Part shown: positions 1 through 9,364 of the stretch, one piece after another | How the letters are laid out: every line of letters begins with the position of its first letter | How positions within the stretch are numbered: position 1 is the first letter of the stretch | Translations under genes and position numbers: made by a program | Assembly: GCF_003208215.1 (NCBI RefSeq) | Contig: NZ_QKLW01000006.1 | Location: 124,001 to 188,000 of the forward strand | Origin: Marinomonas alcarazii | GTDB lineage: Bacteria; Pseudomonadota; Gammaproteobacteria; Pseudomonadales; Marinomonadaceae | Reading direction: 5' to 3' | Length of the DNA stretch: 64,000 bases | The notes under the pieces: model-generated | What the model saw: the letters and a program-made list of their open reading frames with translations, nothing else | Told to the model about the DNA's origin: nothing | The model's database searches: none

Positions 1-457
1 CGCCAGCTGGTGCTACCCATGCATGACTTGGTAGCATGGCCATACCTGCAAGACCTGCCGCTGACAACATTTCCACTTCTGGCCACAGTGCTGAAAAATG
101 AAAACAGCGATTTATTGCTAATGCTGCAACACCGTTCTGCTTCGCCTTTTCGATTAATAGCGGCATCGCTGCCTTCATTGCCAAGAGTGAAATGCCATCG
201 TTTGCATCGGCGCGAACAACCGCTGGGCCCGCATCGCTAATGGTTGGTGTTGCCGTGCCGCTGGCGCGACCAGAGCGAATGCTTTCAACGCACATAAACA
301 AGCGATACAAACCATGGGAGTGGCAATCTCCTAGCTGGTTCGTGTAAATAATGTCGCTAATAGCGCTGGCGTGCTCAGCATTAAAGCCATTGCTGAAGAG
401 AACAGATTCACTGAGTTCACGTACTTGGCTTAAGCTAAGAGTAATATTGTCGCTCAT
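1..457 (-). CDS. Ldh_2-family imine reductase (Delta1-pyrroline/piperideine-2-carboxylate reductase-like), partial
   Basis: The gene runs off the left edge; the first 152 residues are visible, starting at the ATG at 457. The protein resembles the malate/L-lactate dehydrogenase-like (Ldh_2) family, which uses NAD(P)H to reduce cyclic imines such as Delta1-pyrroline-2-carboxylate or Delta1-piperideine-2-carboxylate. Visible family features are the GDCHSHGLYR segment near residue 43 and the CFHFSALWPEVE and PSHAWVAPAG segments near the cut. It is the last visible gene of the hydroxyproline-type operon, 39 bp after the dehydrogenase, so an imine from hydroxyproline or proline metabolism is the likely substrate (inference). 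Malate or lactate dehydrogenase activity cannot be excluded from sequence. Confidence 0.8.
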   Translation of the reverse strand, partial: MSDNITLSLSQVRELSESVLFSNGFNAEHASAISDIIYTNQLGDCHSHGLYRLFMCVESIRSGRASGTATPTISDAGPAVVRADANDGISLLAMKAAMPLLIEKAKQNGVAALAINRCFHFSALWPEVEMLSAAGLAGMAMLPSHAWVAPAG

Positions 458-496
458 GGTGTGGCGTCTCCAAGATTCGATAAAAGGCGTTTTAAA

Positions 497-1744
497 TCAC
501 TTAAAACGCAGAGCAGAATAGGCATCAAGCGGAATACTTGAAGGCTGATGATGTATCAGCTCTGCGACCAATTCCGCGGTGCCTGCCGATTGAGTTAAGC
601 CTAAATGACCATGCCCAAATGCATATATCACCCGCTTAGATTGGCTGGAATAGCCGATGACCGGCAGGCTGTCAGGCATAGAAGGCCGAAAGCCCATCCA
701 TTGCTTGCCATTTTCAACATTCAGATTCGGTAAAAACTGAGCGGCTTTATTGAGTAAAATTTCGGAACGCTTGAAGTTTGGCGCTAATGATAAGCCACCT
801 AACTCGACAGCCCCTCCAACTCGTACGCCACCGCCCGCCTTGGTGACCACAAAACCATGATTACTAAAAGTGAGGTGGGTTTTTAAATCAAAGGCACCAG
901 CGGGCAAGGTTGTGTTGTACCCTCGCTCAGTATCCAATGGCAAACTGTCTCCAATGGAGTGCGCTAAAGCTTTTGACCAAGCCCCTGCTGCCAGTACTAT
1001 TTGATTGGCTTCATAGTCCGCTGAATCGCATTTTAAGCTCACCGAATCCTCTTTTAAATCAATGGCATGAACGTCTGCAATAGCGACTTTACCGCCGAGT
1101 TTTTCAAACTCATTGGCCAAATGCTCAGTCCATATTTTTGGATCGACGACATTTTTCCATTCTGGGGTAAAAGCGGCATGAGTAAACCTAGGGTGAATAC
1201 CAGGCTGGACTTTGGCGATCGCCTCTGGCGTTAGTAGGAACTCGTACACCACGCCGTGTTCTTGGCGAGTTTGCCAACCAGCAAGGCTGGCATTAAATTC
1301 TGCTTGGCCTTCATAAAGCTGTAGCTGCCCTTCTCGACGAATCATGGCTTCGCCATTAACGGCCTTTATCTGGCGTTCTAACGCGGCTTTTGAAAAGTCC
1401 ATTAAGCTGGCTTGCGCTGCCAAAGCGGCTTGGTATTTGTCTTTCCAACTCGCGCGCCAGAAACGCAGCATCCAAGGGAGAATTTTGAGTACGTAGGCGG
1501 GACGCAAAGACAAAGGGCCGAGCGGATCGATCAACCATTTTGGTGCTTTGCGCATAATGCCTGGTGTTGCCAGTGGAATCACATCGGCAAACGCGAATGC
1601 ACCTGCATTGCCAGAGGAGGTTTCTGCTGCGACCCCTTTGCTGTCTAACACAAGCACTTGCTTGCCTTGTTGCTGTAGTTTTAGAGCCGTACTTATGCCA
1701 ATGATGCCTGCTCCAATGACGATGACATCATGTTGGGCGTTCAT
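497..1744 (-). CDS. FAD-dependent D-amino acid (D-hydroxyproline) dehydrogenase, DadA-like
   Basis: A 415-residue DAO/DadA-family flavoprotein. The N-terminus carries the Rossmann FAD motif VIGAGIIGIS (about residues 9-18), and the C-terminal region has the family segment RVIYAFGHGHLGLT. Family members oxidise D-amino acids to imino acids and pass electrons to the quinone pool. Here the expected substrate is cis-4-hydroxy-D-proline from the upstream epimerase, giving Delta1-pyrroline-4-hydroxy-2-carboxylate (inference from context). Its ATG overlaps the epimerase stop by four bases (ATGA), suggesting translational coupling. A generic D-alanine or D-proline dehydrogenase is the alternative, less likely in this operon. 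Confidence 0.85.
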   Translation of the reverse strand: MNAQHDVIVIGAGIIGISTALKLQQQGKQVLVLDSKGVAAETSSGNAGAFAFADVIPLATPGIMRKAPKWLIDPLGPLSLRPAYVLKILPWMLRFWRASWKDKYQAALAAQASLMDFSKAALERQIKAVNGEAMIRREGQLQLYEGQAEFNASLAGWQTRQEHGVVYEFLLTPEAIAKVQPGIHPRFTHAAFTPEWKNVVDPKIWTEHLANEFEKLGGKVAIADVHAIDLKEDSVSLKCDSADYEANQIVLAAGAWSKALAHSIGDSLPLDTERGYNTTLPAGAFDLKTHLTFSNHGFVVTKAGGGVRVGGAVELGGLSLAPNFKRSEILLNKAAQFLPNLNVENGKQWMGFRPSMPDSLPVIGYSSQSKRVIYAFGHGHLGLTQSAGTAELVAELIHHQPSSIPLDAYSALRFK

Positions 1745-2691
1745 AGAGACACTCCGTGACGCAGTGGATCCGTAGCGTTTGTCATTATCTTAGCCTCTCT
1801 GGTCACAAAGGCTTGCCCTGTGATGGACGGCACGATAGCGCCAGCAGGCGCTTGCGCGGACGTGGATCGCTGGTAACTCAGCGTATAACCGCTGCCGATG
1901 GTGCTCTCCTGATAGATTGATTCCCCAGGAGCAAGACGCTGATCCGCCGCCAAACAGGATAAGCGGGCTGAGCTACCAGTGCCACAAGGCGAGCGGTCAT
2001 ACGCATTGTCTGGGCACAAAACAAAATTACGACTGTGCCCTTTGTCTGTCAGGGCTGGACCATAAAAAATAATATGATCAATAATGCCGCCGTTTTCGCC
2101 TTCAATGCCATTGGCATAAATGGTTTCTCGTACCTTGATCCCCACTTCGGTCAATGTCCGAATGTTGCTGGGTAATACGGGGGTTGGGCTTTCATCGACA
2201 ATAAAAAACCAATTACCGCCATAAGCGATATCCCCAGTAACCGTACCAACGCCTTCTACTTCCAGAGTAACGGCTTTTTTGAAGCGATAACTGTCGATGT
2301 TTTGCACCGTAACAGTATTGCTGTCGCTCAAAGTAACTTCGACTATCCCCACGGGCGTTTCTATCTTATGGGTGCCTACTCCTATCTTGCCGATGTGAGC
2401 GAGGGTCGCCGCAAGACCAATGGTGCCGTGACCGCACATGCCAATTACCGCTGCAGCATCAAAGTAAATCACTCCAGTCACACACTCAGGGTTTGTTGGC
2501 TCGACCAACAGTGCGCCAACCATGGCTTCTTGGCCGTAAGGTTCCACCACCAAAGAGCGATAAAAGTCTTTATGTTCTGTGGCAAGGCGTTTGGCGCGTT
2601 CAGCCAAAGGGCCAGACCCAAGATCAGGGCCACCTTCGAGTACTACGCGGGTTGGTTCGCCTTCCGTATGGCTATCGACAACAACTATCAT
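1741..2691 (-). CDS. 4-hydroxyproline 2-epimerase (proline racemase family)
   Basis: A 316-residue proline racemase superfamily protein. Both catalytic cysteines are present: Cys86 in MCGHGTIG and Cys236 in DRSPCGTGSS. The Cys/Cys pair indicates an epimerase/racemase; the related trans-3-hydroxyproline dehydratases carry Thr at the second position. It should convert trans-4-hydroxy-L-proline to cis-4-hydroxy-D-proline in the cytoplasm, the first step of the pathway. It starts 4 bp after the deaminase stop, behind a modest AGG ribosome site, and overlaps the next gene by 4 bp. True proline racemase is the alternative; the deaminase and D-amino acid dehydrogenase neighbours favour hydroxyproline. 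Confidence 0.88.
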   Translation of the reverse strand: MIVVVDSHTEGEPTRVVLEGGPDLGSGPLAERAKRLATEHKDFYRSLVVEPYGQEAMVGALLVEPTNPECVTGVIYFDAAAVIGMCGHGTIGLAATLAHIGKIGVGTHKIETPVGIVEVTLSDSNTVTVQNIDSYRFKKAVTLEVEGVGTVTGDIAYGGNWFFIVDESPTPVLPSNIRTLTEVGIKVRETIYANGIEGENGGIIDHIIFYGPALTDKGHSRNFVLCPDNAYDRSPCGTGSSARLSCLAADQRLAPGESIYQESTIGSGYTLSYQRSTSAQAPAGAIVPSITGQAFVTREAKIMTNATDPLRHGVSL

Positions 2692-2695
2692 TGTG

Positions 2696-3670
2696 TTACC
2701 TGCATTCTGTAATTACTCCACCTTGTTTAGACCAATCGGCAAACCACGCCTTGAACAAGGCATATTGCTGTTCGCAATAATGTCGTTGGGCGTCATTCAA
2801 CTCGTCCGTTTCATTGAAATGTAAGCGGTATTCCTCTTCCCCATTCAACACCAACAAATATTTGAAGAAAAGCACTAATTCTGGCCCTTCATCAAAGCTG
2901 GCTAATACGCTAAAGGCTTCTTCTAATTCTTTTGCTCTTACTCGCGCTTCGGCATTGCCGGCGGCCGCTTTGCGTGACAAATTCGCCAGCAACAGCACCT
3001 CTTTTGGTAATGCTGTCCCTATGCCTGTGATCGCACCGACTGCGCCACAATTGACGAAGCCATGGAAAACCGCGGTATCGACGCCAACCATGAGCAAGAC
3101 ACTGTCGTCCTTCGAGGTGATATTCTCCGCGGCATAACGAAGGTCGTCTTCCCCACCAAACTCTTTAAAACCAACCAAATTCGAATGCTCAGCGCGTAAG
3201 CTAAAAAACAAATCGGCGCGCGTTGCGAAACCATACACTGGGCTATTGTAAATAATCGCTGGCACATCGGGAGCGGCCGCCAATATCGCTTTGAAATGGT
3301 TCTTTTGTGCCGCAATGACGGAGCCGCGAGACAACACACGAGGAATCACCATTAAGCCTGCCGCACCGACTTTTTGAGCGTGAGCGGCCAGTGCCACAGC
3401 GGATTTCGTGTTAATCGCCCCTGTACCAACAACGACAGGAATGCCAGCGTTTACTAAACGCTCCACGCCTTCCATCCGTTCTGCATCTGTCAACAAAGGC
3501 CAATCGCCCATAGAACCGCAATACACCACCGCCGACATGCCCGCCGCGATCATCTCCTTACCCTTCTTTACCAAGGCATCGAAATCTGGCGTGCGATCCG
3601 CCTTACAAGGCGTCATCAACGCCGGCATAATGCCATTGAAAACACTTGCATCTAAAACAGAACTGCTCAT
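2696..3670 (-). CDS. DHDPS/NAL-family Delta1-pyrroline-4-hydroxy-2-carboxylate deaminase (probable)
   Basis: A 324-residue class I aldolase-fold protein of the dihydrodipicolinate synthase family. The Schiff-base lysine is Lys169 in GFKEFGG and the partner tyrosine is Tyr141 in IIYNSPVYG. In hydroxyproline clusters this family deaminates Delta1-pyrroline-4-hydroxy-2-carboxylate to 2,5-dioxopentanoate (alpha-ketoglutarate semialdehyde); assignment here rests on the adjacent epimerase and dehydrogenase. The ATG at 3670 was chosen because AAAGG lies 9 bases upstream; a longer TTG-started form would overlap that site. It is the promoter-proximal gene of the operon. The semialdehyde dehydrogenase needed next is not in the visible part. 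Confidence 0.8.
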   Translation of the reverse strand: MSSSVLDASVFNGIMPALMTPCKADRTPDFDALVKKGKEMIAAGMSAVVYCGSMGDWPLLTDAERMEGVERLVNAGIPVVVGTGAINTKSAVALAAHAQKVGAAGLMVIPRVLSRGSVIAAQKNHFKAILAAAPDVPAIIYNSPVYGFATRADLFFSLRAEHSNLVGFKEFGGEDDLRYAAENITSKDDSVLLMVGVDTAVFHGFVNCGAVGAITGIGTALPKEVLLLANLSRKAAAGNAEARVRAKELEEAFSVLASFDEGPELVLFFKYLLVLNGEEEYRLHFNETDELNDAQRHYCEQQYALFKAWFADWSKQGGVITECR

Positions 3671-3723
3671 AAATCGATACCTTTTCAAAGAAGTTGAAGG
3701 ATTTTGCTACCCAATAATAAAAA

Positions 3724-3766
3724 TGGATTTTGTATCCAAAATATACCTAGTCTGAAAAGTAGTCAA
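3724..3766 (-). promoter_or_regulatory. sigma-70-type promoter and palindromic operator of the hydroxyproline operon
   Basis: Reading the minus strand, TTGACT (3766-3761) and TATTTT (3743-3738) are separated by exactly 17 bp. Overlapping the -10 and probable start site is TGGAT-ACAAA-ATCCA (3738-3724), which also contains TTTTG-GATA-CAAAA (3741-3728). The position suits a repressor. The arrangement resembles GntR-type operators (inference), but no cognate regulator gene lies next to it in the window. Confidence 0.6.
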
Positions 3767-3782
3767 TGAATTATCTGCATAG

Positions 3783-4238
3783 GTGCGATTTCTACAAAGA
3801 TTTATACTGTTCTACTTGCTGGCTTTTACAGAAGTGTGTTCTATATGTTTGCCTATAACGTTTAATAAGTTGAAAGAGGTTTGTTTGCCGTATTTAGATC
3901 AGTTTATGCTGCAATGGAAAGCGTATTTAATGCAGCAGCTTTCTCTATGTGGGTTGAGTTACGTCGCCTCTGACGCTGGTGGCAGCCTTGATATCAAAGC
4001 CAATTCATTGGCGTATTTTGCTTGGTTGAGGACGCATTCTATCGAGCTTGCTGGAATTGATGAGGAGAGGGATAGTGTTGCTTGGGTGATGTTGGAAAAG
4101 CAATTAAAAGCTCTGGCGAATAAAGCCGAAAACGGCACATTTGATCTTGTTTCTAAGCTGCACCTTGAAGAAAGCCAAATCCAGATCCATCTCAATTTTA
4201 GCTATGATGACGAGCAACATATCGTCTACGTGAGTTGA
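3783..4238 (+). CDS. hypothetical protein
   Basis: I do not recognise this protein (151 residues from the GTG at 3783). It is divergent from the hydroxyproline operon and convergent with lpdA. The first 30 residues are hydrophobic and cysteine-rich with no convincing ribosome site, so translation may begin later; ATG 3906 would give about 110 residues. The remainder is soluble-looking, rich in Leu, Ala and Glu, with an acidic-polar C-terminus. The absence of a competing frame and codon use like its neighbours favour a real gene, but function is unknown. Confidence 0.45.
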   Translation: MRFLQRFILFYLLAFTEVCSICLPITFNKLKEVCLPYLDQFMLQWKAYLMQQLSLCGLSYVASDAGGSLDIKANSLAYFAWLRTHSIELAGIDEERDSVAWVMLEKQLKALANKAENGTFDLVSKLHLEESQIQIHLNFSYDDEQHIVYVS

Positions 4239-4263
4239 GTTCCTCTGTGAGGAAATGACGGTG

Positions 4264-4288
4264 CGTGAACAACCATAGGTTGCTCACG
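4264..4288. terminator. hairpin between convergent genes
   Basis: CGTGAACAACC and GGTTGCTCACG pair with one mismatch around a 3-base ATA loop, between the stop codons of the unknown gene and lpdA. No clear U-run follows on either strand, so a terminator role is only plausible from position. Confidence 0.3.
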
Positions 4289-4306
4289 TAAAGCGTTCTG
4301 TAATCA

Positions 4307-5710
4307 TTAAGCTTTCTTTGCCTTCTTATTCGGCAAGTCGGTAATCGTCCCTGCGCCAAGCTCGGCCGCTAGGCCAACGGTTTCGTGGAGGCTTGGGTGG
4401 GCGTGGATGGTTAAGGCGATGTCTTCCAATGTTGCACCGAACTCGATGGCTAGGGTCAGTTCACCGAGTAATTCCCCTGCATGAGAACCAACGATGCCAG
4501 CACCTAAGACGCGTTCTGTTGCTTCATCATAGATAAGTTTAGTCTTACCTTGCGTCACGCCAGAAGCAATCGCTCGCCCGCTTGCTGTCCATGGAAAAAC
4601 GGCGGTTTTAACAGGGATATCCTGCTTTTTCGCTTCGGTTTCGGTCAAGCCAACCCAAGCCACTTCTGGGAAGGTGTAGGCGATAGACGGAATAGCGAGA
4701 GGTAAGAAGTCGACTTTATGACCTGCAACAACTTCGGCGGCGGTATGGCCTTGGTGAGAGGCTTTATGCGCCAGCATCGGGCCATGAGTAACATCGCCAA
4801 TGGCGTAAATATTGGGTACAGATGTTTGGCACTTATTATTCGTTAATACAAAACCACGCTCGTCCAACGTGACGCCAATCTCTAAAATGCCCGCGGTTTT
4901 GCCATTCGGCGAGCGGCCAACGGCAACCAGTACGGCATCGACAGCGAGCTGGCGTTCACCATCTTTGTCCTTCAAGGTAACGTTTAACGCTTCCGGGGTG
5001 GCTTCTATATCGGTGACTTGGGTGTTGGTTAAAAAGCTCATACGGTCTTTGTTTACTTGCTCGAAGACACGCACTAGGTCTTTGTCTGCGCCCGTCATGA
5101 TTTGTTCGCCAAGTTCTGCGACGGTAATTTTCGCGCCAAGTGCTTGGTAAACCGTAGCCATTTCTAAACCGATAATGCCGCCGCCGAGAACTAATAAGTG
5201 TTCTGGAATACGTTCGAGCTGTAGGGCACTGGTTGAATCTAAAATTCGCGGGTCGTCATAAGGCACAAATGGCAGTTTAATCGCACGAGAGCCGACAGCA
5301 ATGATGGCGTTTTTAAAGTCGACTTTTTTCTCTGAACCGTCTTTCGTGACAGTGATGGAGTTAGTGGAGTCAAACTTGCCTTCGCCATGAATAACGGTGA
5401 CTTTCCTACCTTTAGCCATCATTGTTAGGCCACCTGTTAATGTGTCGACGGTGGATTGTCTGTGATGTCGAATGGCTTCAAGATCGATGGTCGGCTTGGT
5501 AAATGTCACGCCATGAGCAGGTTCTTCTGCCATCAGGATTTTTCCCGCCACATGCAATAAGGCTTTTGATGGAATACAGCCAACATTTAGACAAACGCCA
5601 CCTAAGGTGTCGTGGCGTTCTATCATGGCAACATTTAAGCCCAAGTCTGCAGCTCGAAATGCGGCTGCATAACCGCCAGGACCACTACCCAAAACCACTA
5701 GATCGTACAT
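4307..5710 (-). CDS. lpdA: dihydrolipoyl dehydrogenase (E3)
   Basis: A 467-residue pyridine nucleotide-disulfide oxidoreductase that reoxidises dihydrolipoamide in 2-oxoacid dehydrogenase or glycine cleavage complexes, making NADH. The FAD motif GSGPGG is at residues 8-13, the redox disulfide Cys40/Cys45 in GGVCLNVGCIPSK, the NAD motif GGGIIGLE mid-protein, and the C-terminal active-site histidine in HAHPSLHE. Start ATG 5710 has AGGAGAG 7 bases upstream; the GTG immediately before it is too close. It stands alone, with no E1 or E2 gene adjacent, and faces a TetR gene across a palindrome-rich gap, suggesting a specialised or regulated E3 copy. Confidence 0.9.
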   Translation of the reverse strand: MYDLVVLGSGPGGYAAAFRAADLGLNVAMIERHDTLGGVCLNVGCIPSKALLHVAGKILMAEEPAHGVTFTKPTIDLEAIRHHRQSTVDTLTGGLTMMAKGRKVTVIHGEGKFDSTNSITVTKDGSEKKVDFKNAIIAVGSRAIKLPFVPYDDPRILDSTSALQLERIPEHLLVLGGGIIGLEMATVYQALGAKITVAELGEQIMTGADKDLVRVFEQVNKDRMSFLTNTQVTDIEATPEALNVTLKDKDGERQLAVDAVLVAVGRSPNGKTAGILEIGVTLDERGFVLTNNKCQTSVPNIYAIGDVTHGPMLAHKASHQGHTAAEVVAGHKVDFLPLAIPSIAYTFPEVAWVGLTETEAKKQDIPVKTAVFPWTASGRAIASGVTQGKTKLIYDEATERVLGAGIVGSHAGELLGELTLAIEFGATLEDIALTIHAHPSLHETVGLAAELGAGTITDLPNKKAKKA

Positions 5711-5740
5711 CACGTTACTCTCCTAAATTGTTTAACAAAG

Positions 5741-5788
5741 CTCAAGCTATATTCTATCTATCACTAGGTAGGTAGAATATAGCTTGAG
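5741..5788. promoter_or_regulatory. 20-bp inverted repeat between lpdA and TetR gene
   Basis: The arms 5741-5760 and 5769-5788 are complementary at 19 of 20 positions around an 8-base centre. The centre carries CTATCACTAGGTAG (5758-5771), resembling the second palindrome near the TetR start. Likely an operator for the divergent TetR regulator, controlling lpdA; a strong RNA hairpin in the lpdA 5' leader is the alternative. Confidence 0.5.
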
Positions 5789-5813
5789 TATTTAGGCTTG
5801 GTCAATAAAATAC

Positions 5814-5827
5814 CTATCACCTGATAG
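5814..5827. promoter_or_regulatory. palindrome upstream of TetR gene (candidate operator)
   Basis: CTATCA-CC-TGATAG is a perfect 6-bp inverted repeat with a 2-base spacer, starting 22 bp before the TetR ATG. It shares CTATCAC with the centre of the larger palindrome at 5741-5788, consistent with two sites for one autoregulating TetR protein. Confidence 0.45.
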
Positions 5828-5835
5828 ACAACATA

Positions 5836-6414
5836 ATGAAGAGACACAGAATGACCGTTGAGAGGAACGATACCAAAAATAAAATTCTGGACATCGCCGA
5901 AGGCTTTATTGTGAAAGGTGGCTATAACGCGTTTAGCTTCCGAGACATTGCTGACGCAGTGGGTATCAAGAGTGCGAGTGTTCACTATCATTATCCGACT
6001 AAAGGAGACTTAGTGTCGGCAGTGATGGGACGTTATACCCGTGATTTTTCTGAGTTGTTACCTAATCCAAATGATGACAAGTTTGATCCTAAAATGTTGT
6101 TAGATGGCTTTATCAAGGGATTCAAAGATAAGGTGGTAGATCAGCGAGATATGAGTTTATGTACTATGCTGACATCGAATAAAGCCATTTTGCCAGAATC
6201 TGTTGGTGCGGAATTAGCGGCATTTTACCAGCTTATTTTGGACTGGCTCTCACAGGTTTTTGTGCGTTTAGATCCTATTAATAAGGATTCAGGGTTGATA
6301 CTAGCGAGTCAGTTATTGGCTTGTTTGCATGGTGCTTCTATTTTAGTGCAAGGCACGAATCAGTCTGAATTTTTCGATCACGCATTATCTGAATGGCGCA
6401 GCCGTTATCTATAA
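5836..6414 (+). CDS. TetR/AcrR-family transcriptional regulator
   Basis: A 192-residue regulator. The N-terminal TetR helix-turn-helix spans about residues 10-60, with the signature IADAVGIKSASVHYHYPTKG; the remainder is a ligand-binding helical domain without an assignable ligand. It is divergent from lpdA with two palindromes between, so it probably represses itself and lpdA. An internal ATG at 5851, behind AAGAG, is an equally good start and would shorten it by five residues. Confidence 0.88.
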   Translation: MKRHRMTVERNDTKNKILDIAEGFIVKGGYNAFSFRDIADAVGIKSASVHYHYPTKGDLVSAVMGRYTRDFSELLPNPNDDKFDPKMLLDGFIKGFKDKVVDQRDMSLCTMLTSNKAILPESVGAELAAFYQLILDWLSQVFVRLDPINKDSGLILASQLLACLHGASILVQGTNQSEFFDHALSEWRSRYL

Positions 6415-6477
6415 AAACCTACGAGATACTAATTTCAGGCATGGCATGATTGAGGTATCATAAAGCTTTCATATTTT

Positions 6478-7434
6478 ATGCGAAAAGTTTGCTTAATGAG
6501 TCCAGTCGAAAAGCATTTGTACAACCCTACTTTTGAGTGGCGATTTCTTCATCCTCGTTTTTGGTTAACGTGGCTTGGTGTATTTTGCTCTCTGTTAGTT
6601 GCCTTTTTGCCTCAGCGTTTGCGAGACAGTTTAGCCAGTTGGATTGCGCGTCGATTGCTGCACACAAAAAGCAAAGCGTTAAAAAGGGCACGCATTAACT
6701 TAGAGCAATGCTTTCCAGAAAAGTCTCTGGAGGAGCGCGAAGACATATTAAAGAGAAGTTTTCAAACTGCGGCGCAATTTTTCATTGCGTACGGTGAGCT
6801 GATTGTCCGCAGTAAACGGTATTGTGAAAACCGCTGTATCATGTCTGGGCAAGAGCATTTGTTCCCTCTTTTGGAAAGTGATCAAAATGTGATTGCGTTA
6901 GTCCCGCATTGTTGGGCCATTGATTACGCGGGCGTGATGTTGACGGCAAAAGGTCACAAAACGGTTGCCATGATTCGTACTCAGAAGAACCCAATATTGA
7001 ATTGGCTGATTCATTTACAACGCATCCGCTATGGGGCGCGTGTATATAGCCGCAGTGCGGGAATCAAACCCTTCATGATGTCGATCAAAGAGGGCTATTT
7101 AGGGTATTACTTACCGGATGAAGATTTGGGTGCCCAGCACTCGGTGTTCACGCCTTTTTTTGCATCAAACAAAGCAACCATGAAGGGCTTGGGGAAATTG
7201 GCAAAATTAAGTAATGCGAAAGTAGTACCTATGCTACCAGCTTATAACGCCAAAACAGGTCGATACGAATTGTTTATCTCTCCTCCTTTGGAAAACTTTC
7301 CAAGTGGCGATGAGACAACGGATGCATTAATCATGAATCAAGCGCTAGAGGCGATGATTGCCAAGCACCCTGAGCAATACATGTGGGTGCTTAACTTGTT
7401 GCGAACCCGTCCTGATGGTTCCCGCCTTTATTAG
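6478..7434 (+). CDS. lpxM: lipid A secondary acyltransferase (LpxM/MsbB type)
   Basis: A 318-residue LpxL/LpxM/HtrB-family acyltransferase that transfers an acyl chain from acyl-ACP to Kdo2-lipid A at the inner face of the cytoplasmic membrane. An N-terminal hydrophobic anchor (about residues 25-50) is followed by the catalytic HX4D motif in VPHCWAIDYAG (about residue 142). YYLPDEDLG and the C-terminal PEQYMWVLNLLRTRP match LpxM better than LpxL. The start is uncertain: ATG 6478 or 6496, neither with a strong ribosome site. It is a single gene ended by the terminator at 7473. Confidence 0.85.
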   Translation: MRKVCLMSPVEKHLYNPTFEWRFLHPRFWLTWLGVFCSLLVAFLPQRLRDSLASWIARRLLHTKSKALKRARINLEQCFPEKSLEEREDILKRSFQTAAQFFIAYGELIVRSKRYCENRCIMSGQEHLFPLLESDQNVIALVPHCWAIDYAGVMLTAKGHKTVAMIRTQKNPILNWLIHLQRIRYGARVYSRSAGIKPFMMSIKEGYLGYYLPDEDLGAQHSVFTPFFASNKATMKGLGKLAKLSNAKVVPMLPAYNAKTGRYELFISPPLENFPSGDETTDALIMNQALEAMIAKHPEQYMWVLNLLRTRPDGSRLY

Positions 7435-7472
7435 CGATATGCTCACGAAAACAGTCTATTAAGTGATAAACT

Positions 7473-8483
<1,011 letters not shown>

Positions 8484-8523
8484 CCGCTGCTTACGAATAG
8501 AACAACAATGAAGAGGATACATT

Positions 8524-9324
8524 GTGGATCAATACGCTGTTGTAGGTAACCCAATTGCTCACAGTAAATCGCCAAGCATTCATGCGCATTTTGCAGAGCA
8601 AACGAAACAAGAGTTAGTCTATTCGACCTTACTTGGTGACGAGATTGCATTTGAAAATCAAGTCAGAGACTTTTTTGAAAAAGGCGGCAAAGGTTTAAAT
8701 ATTACGGTGCCGTTCAAAGAACGTGCTTATGCCATGTGCGATATTTTAAGCCAACGCGCCAAACAAGCCGGCGCGGTGAATACTTTGCTCATGGGTAAAA
8801 ATGGCGACCTTTTCGGCGACAATACCGACGGAATTGGCATGGTTAGTGACATTATTAAAAACCACGGGCAAAGTTTAACCGACAAACGCATCCTGATTTT
8901 GGGTGCGGGTGGTGCTGTTCGAGGGGTACTTGAGCCTGTTTTGTCAGAAAATCCTGAATCGGTCACCATTGCGAATCGCACCCTTGAAAAAGCACAATCT
9001 CTGGCGGATCAATTTGATTGTCTGGCGTCGTCTTTCGAAGCGCTAGAAGGCCCTTTTGATATCATCATCAATGGTACTTCAGCGAGCTTGTCTGGCAGTT
9101 TACCGCCATTGAAAGATGAGCTAATAAATGCAGCAACATGGTGTTACGACATGATGTATGGCAAAGAGCGAACGGTGTTTTTACAGTGGGCATACGAGCG
9201 TGGTGCCGAAGGAGCCGATGGTCTAGGCATGTTGGTGGGACAAGCCGCAGAAGCTTTCTATTTGTGGCGCCAAGTTCGTCCTGAAACAGCCAGCTTAGTT
9301 GAGGCAATGCGCCAACAGATGTAA
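8524..9324 (+). CDS. aroE: shikimate dehydrogenase
   Basis: A 266-residue AroE that reduces 3-dehydroshikimate to shikimate with NADPH in aromatic amino acid synthesis. The shikimate-binding segment NPIAHSKSPSIH is at residues 8-19, the catalytic lysine in NITVPFKERAY, the aspartate in GDNTDGIG, and the nucleotide-binding loop GAGGAVRG mid-protein. It starts with GTG behind AGAGG (about 8-base spacing). Length is typical for the family. Confidence 0.95.
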   Translation: MDQYAVVGNPIAHSKSPSIHAHFAEQTKQELVYSTLLGDEIAFENQVRDFFEKGGKGLNITVPFKERAYAMCDILSQRAKQAGAVNTLLMGKNGDLFGDNTDGIGMVSDIIKNHGQSLTDKRILILGAGGAVRGVLEPVLSENPESVTIANRTLEKAQSLADQFDCLASSFEALEGPFDIIINGTSASLSGSLPPLKDELINAATWCYDMMYGKERTVFLQWAYERGAEGADGLGMLVGQAAEAFYLWRQVRPETASLVEAMRQQM

Positions 9325-9364
9325 ATCTAGCGGTATGAGCAATAAGCGGAGAAAGGAAAGCAGT

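Noticed and set aside
1741-2691. trans-3-hydroxyproline dehydratase
   Set aside because: The second catalytic position is Cys236, not Thr, so epimerase chemistry is expected.
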